Positions 1 through 9,436 of a stretch of DNA of 64,000 bases are shown here, piece by piece; position 1 is the first letter of the stretch; the number at the start of each line of letters is the position of its first letter. The position numbers and the translations under genes were made by a program. Where the stretch lies: assembly GCA_004194705.1 (NCBI GenBank), contig SADC01001100.1, positions 1-64,000 on the forward strand, written 5' to 3'. The notes beneath the pieces were generated by a model. That model saw only the letters and a program-made list of their open reading frames with translations, was not told the origin of the DNA and searched no databases. This DNA comes from Ditylenchus dipsaci (taxonomy: Eukaryota; Nematoda; Chromadorea; Rhabditida; Anguinidae).

Positions 1-360
1 AGTACTTTTTGAAAAATTTAGAAGAGTTTCGACAGGTAAGGTTCTTAGCTAACACTATTTGAACTTATATTTTAAAAAAAAACTTTAGCTTGCTGAGGAC
101 GCTGGCTTCACAAATATTTCACTGAAAATATGACTCCTAGGTTTCGAGAAATTTTGATGGAGGAGAGGCAAAAAGCAATTGACAACAAGGAAGAATTTGT
201 TCAAGTATATTTTTAAATTGAAATCAGTTTTAATCTCATATTGGAATGACAAATTTAGAAGTTTGGTAAACATCATTCGACAAATCTATTCATAGTTGGG
301 AGGACAAGATGCAATTATCAAAGATGACAACCATAACTGGCTGCTTTTAAGAGCTGACAA
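1..360 (+). pseudogene. Broken 3' end of a SAM-dependent methyltransferase, possibly phosphoethanolamine N-methyltransferase
   Basis: The window opens inside a coding exon (to base 35, donor CAG|gtaagg) followed by an exon from base 89. The pieces read YFLKNLEEFRQ, LAEDAGFTNI, ENMTPRFREILMEERQKAI, SIHSWEDKMQLSK and DDNHNWLLLRADKPLH, then a stop near 360. The order (AGFTNI, a basic helix, WEDK, HNW near the C-terminus) resembles the end of nematode phosphoethanolamine methyltransferases, which make phosphocholine; this is family recall, not a search. The pieces fall in different frames: inside the second exon the frame shifts before ENMTPRF, and again between SWEDKMQLSK and DDNHNW. That means either a decaying gene or uncorrected single-base assembly errors. 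Only the C-terminal part is visible; the catalytic SAM-binding motifs would lie upstream of the window. Confidence 0.45.
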
Positions 361-490
361 GCCTTTGCATTAAAATTTGAGGAATATTTTTTTTTATTAA
401 GCAATATGATTATTGAAATAAACGGCTAAAAAAGTAAAGCTTTCAGATTATTTGGCAATTGGTTAACGAGATCAAGCCAGTAATTAGTAA

Positions 491-2604
491 TCACTCCATG
501 CAATAGCACTTATCCCACATAATCGTCATTAATAGCTGGATCCGCCTTTGAAACTGGTCATTATTAACGAACACAATTGGAGGACGAGTAATCACAAAAC
601 TTTGCTCATCTTCATTGGCATTTATCGGATTAGCACTTCCTAGTTTGGGAAATGATGGCACATCTCCAGAGAGAAAGTCTCGCTCTTGTTCTAGTTCCAG
701 CTCCATTTCCAGATAATCGACTTCACGAAGAGCGTCTTCAAAGAAACATTTTTTCATCTGGCTTAGCTTATCTAAGCAAGGCAGATAACTAACATCGAGT
801 TTTGTCTCGTTTTTCGGCATCTTAAAGAGACATAAGTCAATAGAAGACATTAGTTAAAACTAAGAAAAACAAAACCTGATCGCAAAATATGAGACATTTC
901 TCGCCAGACGTAGTAGTAGTGATCCCATTGTCTACACAGCATTTCTTGTGATCTTTATTTTGAGAAGCGCAGTAATGAATAATTGAAGCAGCTTCTATGG
1001 GACACTCATCACCACGAAAGAACATTGAGCGCAACTTAATTGAGATGATAAAATTTCAAAATGATGAACAATAACCAACTAACCGCATCAGAGGTATAAT
1101 TAAGAAAATTGCATTTCGATAGACAACCACTTGGCAGGCTCCAAGTATGACAGCAATGAAGAAATATTTGGTCAGGGGTCTAAAAAGCCAAAAAAGCCAA
1201 ATTAAAGCCAAAAAAAGTTTAAAAAAAACGGCACAGTTTTTTAAGCTCCAAAATACAAAAGTCTGCAAAATTGAAATTTTGGGCGCTACTGGAATATACC
1301 CTTCCTAAAAAGTGCTACTGAAATATACCCCACCCAATAATTTAGGCTTAGGCTTAGGTTTAGTCTCAGGGCCTATCCATTACTAGCAAGGGCTTTTGTA
1401 CAACTTTTATTTCAAAAATGGTGGTTTTGGGAACCCTCCAAAAATTATCGGGGAGGGTATAGGGTATATTCCAGTAGCTTTTTTGGGTGGGCTATATTCC
1501 AGTAGCATCAAGTTTTGGTTATCTTCATAGTTCAAAGGAGGGAGTCCAACTCTAATATAGAAGTACATAAAAAATGTAAGTACTAGCCGATACTCTCAAC
1601 ATACTTAAGTTTTATTTGACGCCATTCAGAAATTAGTTTAATCTCGAGCGAAATCGGCTATTTTAAAAAAGATTTACATTCTTCATAAAATTTCGTACTA
1701 GAATCGGTCAGGCCTTTGCGTGTTAAGAACTATAAATATCGAAGATACAGTCGAGTCCGCTAACCCGGCACCCCAAAAAGTTCGTTCCCGCCTTGGGTCC
1801 GACACTTTTTTTAACCCAATTTTCGAAGTATTTTTCAATTGTGTTTTTACAGTCTGATCGCAAATATCGTGAGGATTCCGCTTTTGCCGATCGTTTTTCA
1901 AAAACCTAATATTTTGGCTCTAAAAGACCAAAAACCCGCTAACCCGGCACCATATTTTTAAAAAGGTGCCGGGTTAGCGGGGTTTTGGTCTTTTAGAGCC
2001 AAAAATATTAGGTTTTTGAAAAACGATCGGCAAAAGCGGAATCCTCACGATATTTGCTATCAGACTGTAAAAACACAATTGAAAAAATACTTCGAAAATT
2101 GGGTTAAAAAAAGTGTCGGACCCAAGGCGGGAACGAACTTTTTGGGGTGCCGGGTTAGCGGACTCGACTGTATAGATTTCTCTAGAATCCTTACTTTTAC
2201 AGACTTTAAATTTGAAAAAAAATTCGGAGCCTGAACATGATCAGCTGCGAAGTACCTTTGGAAAAGTTCCATCCGATTTTTCCATTTTCATAAGCTTGTT
2301 TCTTAACTCTGGCTCTTCAGCTTGAAAGTCATTCGCTTCAATTTTTTCAACTTCGTCAGCATGTTGAAAAGTTCTAGCAGCTCTAGCTTTAACTCCACAG
2401 TAACGAAAAGCACAAGCATATGGAGTGTAGGGATATGGGCAGTATGCGGCTCCAAGTCCTAAACCACAACCACCGAGAGAAAGGCACTAAAAATAATGGG
2501 TTTTGAGGGTGATTATTGTTTGTTGCTAAAAAAAATTACCCACAAACAAAAGATAGCTTTAATGACATTAAAAAATAAATCGCCAAATAAAAGTTAGCCC
2601 ACAT
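491..2604 (-). CDS. Secreted cysteine-rich protein with a DB module
   Basis: Four exons join in frame: 2604-2548, 2486-2256, 1034-876 and 820-491, giving about 258 residues. Exon 1 encodes a hydrophobic, signal-peptide-like start (MWANFYLAIYFLMSLKLSF); its donor would be the unusual GTTTGT, so this exon is the least certain. Exon 2 has a Gly/Cys/Tyr-rich stretch (GGCGLGLGAAYCPYPYTPYA) then CAFRYCGVKARAA. Exons 3-4 carry the cysteine pattern of the DB module (CPIEAASIIHYC, HKKCC, GEKCLIFCDQ, SYLPCLDKLSQMKKCF), a domain known mainly from nematode secreted proteins of unknown function. An acidic, low-complexity tail follows and the stop is TGA at 493-491. The intron 2255-1035 is unusually large because it holds two inverted-repeat elements. 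No function can be assigned beyond a probable extracellular disulphide-bonded protein. Confidence 0.72.
1282..1507. repeat. Inverted-repeat element with GGCGCTACT...ATAYCCC ends
   Basis: The ends read GGCGCTACTGGAATATACCC and, inverted, GCTACTGGAATATAGCCC, each followed by a second copy of the motif. It lies in the large intron of the DB-module gene. The same terminal pattern recurs at 14.1-14.8, 28.4-28.7, 37.5-37.7 and 61.4-61.6 kb; the last copy shows an 8-bp target duplication, suggesting a hAT-type non-autonomous element. Confidence 0.6.
1748..2170. repeat. Palindromic pogo-type MITE flanked by TA
   Basis: Near-complete foldback: CAGTCGAGTCCGCTAACCC at the left is inverted at the right, the arms run to the centre near 1950, and TA flanks both ends. 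The ends share CAGTC(G/A)A with two other elements (12044-12543, 13240-13383), as in pogo/Tigger transposons, which insert at TA. The two arms produce mirror-image spurious ORFs. It sits inside an intron of the DB-module gene. Confidence 0.7.
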
Positions 2605-4341
2605 AACTTGTTTTGCAGTCTAACAAATGTTCACATTATTCAAGACCACTTAAAATTTTGAAAGAAAAATATTGGTGGAAGATGAAAATTGAAGTTTAAG
2701 GGCGATCAACTCTTCGGGTCAAACTCTCTTCAAATACAAATATTTACTCTCTCAATTTTAAGGAGAGGATAAGTAATAATTTACATAGCGGATCGTTTGT
2801 GAATAAACAGACAAGTTGAGAAGAGGCCATAAAATGATGTATACCTTAGATTATGCTTTTGTTAGCGACGAAAATAATTTGAAAATAATCTTTTGGCGCG
2901 AGTTTAAATTATTCAAATTAATTGTGAAAACATATTGCAAAAAAGAAATATTTGTCAATGTAAATGTAATATAAACAAGAGTCTCTTTTTATCTGCTGCA
3001 TTGTTGTTCTTTTTTGTTTGCTCTAAAGCAATTAAAAACTTGTCAAATGTGCATTCCAGTTTTGAATAGTAAGCGAGACAAATCACCTGCAACTGTGTAA
3101 TGTCCGATTACTGTGATATGATTTTTGACAAGTCAACAAATCGGCTGAAACAAATATATGCAATTCGATAAACACTAAATTGCAGTGTTATGCAACCAAA
3201 TTATACTAGATTTAAAAATTGATCTCAATCAGGGCTGCCAACCATAGTTTATGCTTTTGTTAGTGACCGCCTGTCCAGCCAGTCAGCCCCGTCGCCGTAC
3301 CGTCCGGACAAAATAGGGCAGTTTAGCTCTCCTGGGTCGACATGGTATGACTTTAGCTCAAGAGTGTCGAGTTGAAGAGAAACCCCTCCTTTCTAAACGC
3401 ATACTCCGCCTCTGCCCCAAAAAGTGATTAGAAAAATGTTTCTGAATTGAAAGCTTCACGGTACCAGTGCTGTAAATCTCGACACCGGCTAAAGTACAGG
3501 CACCTGTTTTTAGCAGTTGTCAATATTACCCAGCCCGGTGCCGCGGACAATTAGTTAGCGCAGACATCGGCCCGCGCTAGGAATAAAAAGATTAATCATT
3601 TAAACCTTTTCACACAGTAGCACGAGCCTAGTGCAGTGTTAATTCACAAGGGATTTTCACGTCATAATTTCTTCGGCACCAGGCCGGTGCCGCTATGTAG
3701 AAAGGTTTAAATGATTTTTTGGCGCTACTCGGTTATAAAGTGCTCCTCGGGAATAGGCCGGAAAAGGGGGATACCCTTTTTGGCCGAATAATCGAAGATG
3801 TTGTGGTGCAGGCATAAGTATGAGTACTTTTCATGGACCAAGCCGATCAGCGGGGTGGACCCCGCGGGTTTACACCTTGGCCTACCACTTTTTGAGAGCT
3901 AGGCTGAATTTTTGGATGCTGGGCCTCTGGCCGGCCTTGTAGATCGAGGGGAAATGCTCTTCGGTGAAAAAGCAAAGATGTCGAACATAGTTTTGAATAC
4001 TGTCAAATTTTAATTTTATCAGTTCAAATTTTATCAATCCGCGCATGTCGGCACCGGCTACCGTATCTCGGCAACGGCTACCGTATTTCCTCTAATAAGC
4101 TTATTGCCACAACAACCATCGCCCCGACTTTTACTACAATCGACTACGGGTTACATAAAATATAGCAGAAAGACAATAATTCGCCCGATCGAAAAGTAAA
4201 GGCGTTCGGGCCACTATAGATATTGCACAGTACTCTGCATTCTCAAACAACTGTCACAAACAACTATCAAACAATTATCAGCCGCATAAATTTATTTTGA
4301 AAGAGATACAATAGACCATCCAATGAGTTCAGTTTTGACAA
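2605..4341. other. Gene-free interval between the DB-module gene and the SPRTN gene
   Basis: No coding exon was recognised. The stretch from about 3230 is GC-richer than its surroundings and contains short inverted repeats, for example AATCATTTAAACC at about 3594 against GGTTTAAATGATT at about 3704, repeated CACCGGCTACCGTAT motifs near 4055-4085, and one solo CCGTATTTCCTCTAATA end at about 4081 whose partner is not found. It looks like fragments of old mobile elements. Confidence 0.45.
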
Positions 4342-5207
4342 TCATAGTCCCAAAATCACAATTGCTGGTTTCTTCCTTTTCTTAACCGGCAATTTAGGGA
4401 CTCGGACGACTGTATCATTTGTAATTTGAAGCCTAATACATGACCGGAAAAAAACATTTGTTATAGTCGACCAAATTCAAGAGACGCGTTAGCTCACCTA
4501 CACCAGAGAATGGAGTATACCCGGTCGCAACGGACGAAATAGGGACGTTTCACTTGTGTCTTTGCTGGTGATGCTGCCTTGCGAACTCTTTTCTGTTTCT
4601 TCGGCTGTTCATTTTGCATATTTTTGTAGTAAGCTACTTCTGCAAAGAATGAGTGATAAATGGTGATGCTAGTGCCTGCCATTTTATTGATTCGATTCAT
4701 ATGAAACTGAAACTCTGGTCCATGAGCGGAACGGTCTTGAAAGCGCTTGGTGAGGCACAAGTGGGCATGTATCATCTCATGCTAAACGACAGTAGATATT
4801 TACGCAATTAAATCAAAATAGTAACTCAGTACACAAACCAAAAGAGTTTGGACGAGGTCTTTCCTTGGACGCAACTTTAGCAAAGGCTCACTTAAGCGAA
4901 TTGTGCATAGACCACTAAGAGTATGAAATTCGCAAATACCGGCGCAGCTAAAGAGTTCTAGTTAAGAACAGAAACAGATAGATTAAAAATGCCTAGTCAA
5001 TTTATTGCTCCATTCAACAGTGCAAGTACAGAGAGAACCATAGAAAAACTGATCGTTGAACAAGACAAATTGAGCGTACACATCTAAATAATCCAAATTT
5101 GCTTAAAATGACCAAAGAAAAAAAATGAAGATACCTGGAGTAGGATCGACGAGTTCATAAGATGGATCCACCAAATTTTTAGGTGCAAAGTCTCTGCTAT
5201 AAGTCAT
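4342..5207 (-). CDS. SPRTN: SPRTN/DVC1-type DNA-protein crosslink metalloprotease (short form)
   Basis: Five exons join in frame: 5207-5135, 5083-4993, 4947-4839, 4781-4498 and 4432-4342, about 215 residues. The SprT domain is textbook: VDPSYELVDPTP, QFVLFNDQFFYGSL, CAGICEFHTLSGLCTIRLSE, LKLRPRKDLVQTLL, then the zinc site HEMIHAH with the third ligand in SAHGPEF, and MNRINKMAGTSITIYHSFF. The family cleaves proteins crosslinked to DNA during replication. The second intron starts with GC rather than GT (AG|GCATTT). The protein is much shorter than human SPRTN (489 residues): I see no p97-binding SHP box, PIP box or UBZ finger after the basic tail, unless further exons were missed. The gene is divergent from the thiolase gene, with 348 bp between start codons. 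Confidence 0.85.
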
Positions 5208-5555
5208 TGAAAGTTCTAAACATAGAATTGAAGAAGCTACGAATATTCAGCTGCAAAATCCATTCATATGAAACTTTCAAGAAAAAAGTAGGCGTCTATT
5301 AGGCGTCCTTTATTATGTTGATTCAAAAGCGCGCCACTTTCAGATGACTACTTTCCGTATGTATTCTTCAGCGTTCAATTTATTTTGATATCCAATGATT
5401 AGTGATGTGAAGGAGGTGGACTTTGACTCTTCCTACCCGCTTTAAAAAACTTTCTTTACTCTGTACACTTCCAAGTCTATACACGTATTAGTTTTTGCTT
5501 CAGTTTTTTTGTGTAATTTCTACTTCCACTCATGCTTTTATCTTTTTCAGTGAAG
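5208..5555. promoter_or_regulatory. Divergent promoter region between the SPRTN and HADHB genes
   Basis: The 348 bp between the two outward-facing start codons must hold both promoters. No clear TATA box is evident. On the plus side a pyrimidine-rich CTTTTATCTTTTTCAG ends five bases before the HADHB ATG and resembles a trans-splice acceptor. Confidence 0.45.
5535..5550 (+). other. Probable spliced-leader trans-splice acceptor for HADHB
   Basis: CTTTTATCTTTTTCAG is followed by TGAAG and the ATG at 5556. No upstream exon with a donor was recognised, so this is either the 3' end of a 5'UTR intron or, more likely in a nematode, a spliced-leader acceptor. It favours the ATG at 5556 over the in-frame ATG at 5532, which lies inside the acceptor tract. 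Confidence 0.45.
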
Positions 5556-7445
5556 ATGATTTCTGTAAAGTCATCCGCGGTGAAAATGCATCTTTCTCGG
5601 GTGGTTCCTTGTTTGTCTGTGCAGAGTTTGGAGTATCGTTCAATTCATTCTTCGTCCACGGCTAATCAGCAAGCTGAAAAGGCCTCTCTTCCCTCGCATT
5701 CTAGAGCCCAGAGGACCATTCCGAATGTTGTTTTGGTGGATGCCGTGAGAACGCCCTTTGTTGTATCCAACACAGTTTACAAAGAACTGATGGCAGTTGA
5801 TTTGCAGCGTCATGCCCTGCGAGGTTTTTTTCTTCCTCTAATCGGACTCCTCTAATTGCCTCTAATTGGAAATGTATATTATTTTAGCTCTTGTTGATCG
5901 AACTAAAATTCCTTTCATGATATTGGACATATTGTCTGTGGAACTGTTGTTCAAGAATGCAAGACCAGTAACATTGCCAGAGAAGCTGCTCTTACTGCTG
6001 GTTTTCCGGACAAGGTGCGTCTCTTTATTGTTGTATGATATTGAACAATTAAAACATCTTCTTGCTTTAATTCAGATTCCTGCACATACCGTTACTCTGG
6101 CTTGCATATCTTCGTCTCTTTCGGTCCACAATATCGTGAATATGATTGAAACCGTTACTGCAAAGCGGGTATTGCTGGTGGTGTTGAACTTCTATCTGAT
6201 TTTCCTATTAGATACAATAGAAAGGTTTGTAATTTTATCAATAATCTTTGGGTTAGAGCTTCGATGTTACAATTATTAGGTGCGCTCAGCTATGATCGAT
6301 TTGCAAAAAGCTAAGACTTTCGGGGACAGGCTCAGCCTGGCATCGACTATCGCAAAGAACATTTTGAGTCCAGAACTTCCTGCTGTTGCTGAATACACGA
6401 CAAATGAAGTCATGGGTACGAGCGGTGACCGACTGGCTGCTGCCTTTGGTGTCTCTAGAAAGTTGGTCTTCCTTTTCGTTCAACTGGTTGTTAAAATTAT
6501 GTTCTTTTTTAGGGAGCAGGACGACTACGCTATCCGTTCTCACACATTGGCAGCCAAAGCTGCAAAGGAGGGAAAGCTAACTGATCTGGTGCCGCTCTTC
6601 ATTGACAAAGGAAAAAAGAAGTCGACCATCAGTGCTGACAATGGTGTTCGTATCTCTACCCCCGAGCAGTTGGCTAGATTGAAGCCTGCTTTTATTAAAC
6701 CTCATGGAACAGTCACGGCAGGTCGGACTTTTAATTTTTTTTCATGGAGTCATGGTAAATATTATCCTTCAGGTAATGCCTCGTATCTAACTGATGGTGC
6801 CTCTGCTGCTTTGATTACGACGGAAGAGTATGCATTGCAGAATGGGCACAAGCCAAGGGCCTTTTTGCGGGACACCATGTTCGTTGCTCAGGATCCGAAA
6901 GACCAGCTGCTGCTTAGTCCTGCGTACGTTATCCCGAAATTGCTAGAAAAGGTATCTTTGCAACATTTTTGTTTTTGAAAGTGTGTGCGATCATATGAAT
7001 TTTTAGGCTGGTCTTAAACTGCAGGATATTGATGTGTTCGAAATTCACGAAGCCTTTGCTGGTCAGATTTTGGCTAACCTGAACGCCATGGATTCAGACT
7101 GGTTTTGCAAAACCTATATGAATCGTCCTGCCAAGGTGTGAATTAAATTATCAACATTAGATCTCAGTACAGTTCAGTATCTTTTTTAGTTCGGTCGAGT
7201 TCCAATAGAAAAGATGAATCTTTGGGGTGGCAGTCTGTCTTTAGGACATCCATTCGGAGCTACGGGCGTTCGCCTTGTCGCTCATGGTCTGATTATTCGT
7301 GTATAATAAATTAACATATATTATTTTGAACGTTTTAGCTGCTAATCGCTTAATTGCCGAGGGTGGACGCTATGCTGTGATTGCCGCTTGCGCTGCTGGA
7401 GGACATGGTGTTGGAATGCTGGTGGAGGCCTATCCTCAGAAATAA
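5556..7445 (+). CDS. HADHB: Mitochondrial trifunctional protein beta subunit (long-chain 3-ketoacyl-CoA thiolase)
   Basis: Catalyses the last thiolytic step of long-chain fatty-acid beta-oxidation in mitochondria. Nine exons: 5556-5823, 5888-6014, 6076-6224, 6280-6461, 6513-6721, 6773-6951, 7007-7135, 7190-7286, 7339-7445. An Arg/Ser-rich targeting leader precedes [12 protein letters not shown]. The nucleophile Cys is in HTVTLACIS, the active-site His in [11 protein letters not shown] and the second Cys in VIAACAAGG. Other landmarks are [23 protein letters not shown]...[14 protein letters not shown], and [14 protein letters not shown]. Two frame breaks lie in exon 2 (about 5914) and exon 3 (about 6153). 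Adding one base at each gives exactly 483 codons including the stop (482 residues) and restores the family sequence, so single-base deletion, probably an assembly error in short homopolymers, is the likeliest cause. AATAAA overlaps the stop. Introns 6462-6512 and 6722-6772 are 51 bp and stop-free. Confidence 0.9.
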
Positions 7446-7664
7446 ATTCTAAAAGTCATATTGTGTGCACCTCGCTTTTTTGGGTATTTGTGTGTAATAA
7501 TGCTTGTTTCTAAGAAAGGGTTACTCTGTGACTTTCTTTTTTGTTTGTTTATCCTCAGAGCATTTATGAGGTTATTTCTCGTGGCTGACAGCAGTCTGTG
7601 TTTATCAAAATAGCCGGACTGAAGTAGCCCCAAACAGTCGAGACATCACATGGCAAGTAAAGTA

Positions 7665-8061
7665 CAGGGTGTCCAGAAATTACGCGTACGTCAAAAAAAT
7701 TTGTGTAAGTAGCTCCCTTGCTTATTAATCACAGCCATTATCTGAATGACAAGCTCGTTGAAGGACCATGATTTTTGCGCGCAGTGGCATGTTCAAAATT
7801 TGAATTGGCGGGGAAACCCAATTGGCGGGGAAATCTCTTTAGTCTCGCACTGTACTCTTTGCTGTTACATCAAACGACTTGAAGAGTAAAGTGTGAGACG
7901 AAAGAGAAGTGTCCCCCGCCAATTCAAATTTTGCGCGTGTCGCTGCGCGCAAAAACCGTAGTCTATTAAAAGACAGATGTAAAATGCAGACTGCGTAGAA
8001 CAATGAAAAATTAATCGCCATAACGTATTTGAACAATAGCGCGTAATTTCCGGACACCCTG
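7665..8061. repeat. CAGGGTGTCC inverted-repeat element with TA duplication
   Basis: CAGGGTGTCCAGAAATTACG at the left is inverted as CGTAATTTCCGGACACCCTG at the right, and TA flanks both. A second foldback (7761-7975) is nested inside. The terminus and the TA target suggest a mariner-like non-autonomous element just downstream of HADHB. Confidence 0.7.
7761..7975. repeat. AGGACCATG...TGCGCGCAG foldback, copy 1
   Basis: AGGACCATGATTTTTGCGCG at the left is matched by the inverted TGCGCGCAAAAACCGTAGTC at the right, with GGCGGGGA/TCCCCCGCC inner arms. Copies 2 and 3 lie at 8926-9121 and about 50901-51075. Copy 2 keeps TTAA at its right end, so a piggyBac-type TTAA target is likely. Confidence 0.6.
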
Positions 8062-8386
8062 TAGGTGTGGCTGAAAAAGCATAAATTTATTATGCACAAG
8101 TTCATAAATAATACTAAATCAACGGGCGGGGGGGGGGTTAATTTAGAATTTTCCACTGTAGTTGCGTATGGTGTGTTACTATCAAATTTTATCGGAAATT
8201 TGATTAATTTTTTAGTTTGTCTGAGCATGTTTTAACTTTTTTGTAACACTATTTGTTGAATCGGTACGTCGGGCCTCAACTTGCGCTCTTAATGGCAGAC
8301 CTCGCTAGACCGTACATTATGCCAATACCGGTCTCCATCTCCTTACATACTAAGAAATGTGCATGATTGAATCTTGTTCCGGCTAA

Positions 8387-8803
8387 ATTTCGGAACACCC
8401 AACCCAGTCAATTTCGGTATACCCACCCTAGTCAATTTTGGAACGCCCACTCCATTTAATTTAGTAATACACGCCTAATGCTACCCCACATGTGAAAGCT
8501 TAGAGTGTTAGCTACACAATGATGTAAAAATTTCTCAGTTCAGTTCACTAAAATAAATTTATTTTAATAAAAAAGCCTAGAACAATTTTCGAATATTTCA
8601 TTTTCTTTTCGAAGCTATTTTTATTTAAATAAATTGATTTTAGTGAACTGAACGAAGAAATTTTCACATCGTCGTGTAGCTAACACTCTAAGCTTTCAAT
8701 TGTGGGGTAGCATTAGGGGTGTATTACTAAATTAAATGGAGTGGGCGTTCCAAAATTGACTGGGGTGGGTATACCGGAATTGACTGGGGCGGGTGTTCCG
8801 AAA
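8387..8803. repeat. Foldback with TTTCGGAACACCC ends
   Basis: Left arm TTTCGGAACACCCAACCCAG through GTGTTAGCTACAC is repeated inverted at the right, ending GGGTGTTCCGAAAC. The subterminal zone repeats a motif of about 20 bp (CCAGTCAATTTCGG) three times per arm. No ORF inside. Confidence 0.7.
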
Positions 8804-8925
8804 CTGCTCCTCTTGTTCCTGCTCGTCGTAGGTATCTCATTATAGCGTATGGCTAGCTTTTACCCAGGGTATAATTTAGAGTTTCCACTGTAATTGTGGG
8901 TCTCTTTGTGATCTTCTAGTTATTC

Positions 8926-9121
8926 AAAGGACTATGGTCTTTGCGCGCAGCGGCACGCGCAAAATTTGAATTAGAGGGGGACACTTCTCTTTCGTCTATC
9001 AGTTACTTTTTCGAGTCGTTTCGAATTAATCTAAAGAGTACACTGATAGACGAAAGAGAAGTTTCCGTCGCCAATTAAAATTTTGAGTGTGCCGCTGCGC
9101 GCAAAGACCATGGTCCTTTAA
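8926..9121. repeat. AGGACCATGG...TGCGCGCAG foldback, copy 2
   Basis: AAAGGACTATGGTCTTTGCG inverted as CGCAAAGACCATGGTCCTTT, followed by TTAA at the right. Inner arms AATTTGAATTAGAGGGGGA and CGCCAATTAAAATTT. Same family as 7761-7975 and 50901-51075. Confidence 0.65.
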
Positions 9122-9436
9122 CAATAATTCAAAATATGAAAGCGACTAAACATCAAAATTTTCAAAAGCCATATGTATTGCTTTGTGTATGTTTATATTT
9201 ATAAATTAAAGGTATTCTTATTAGGTTTTTATTTGAGGACCATCATAAATTTATTAAAAATTTTAATGTATCAAATTATGTATGTATCAAATAATTTTTT
9301 TATTAGTTATGGCTTAAATATCTACTATGAATGTCAGGCTGTTATTTCGATCAGGAATTTTTTTTGTTAAAATTCATGTTAGCTTTTAGCTTCCATCCGT
9401 TTGCAGACTCTTGGTCCTTTTAAAATATTTCAAGTG

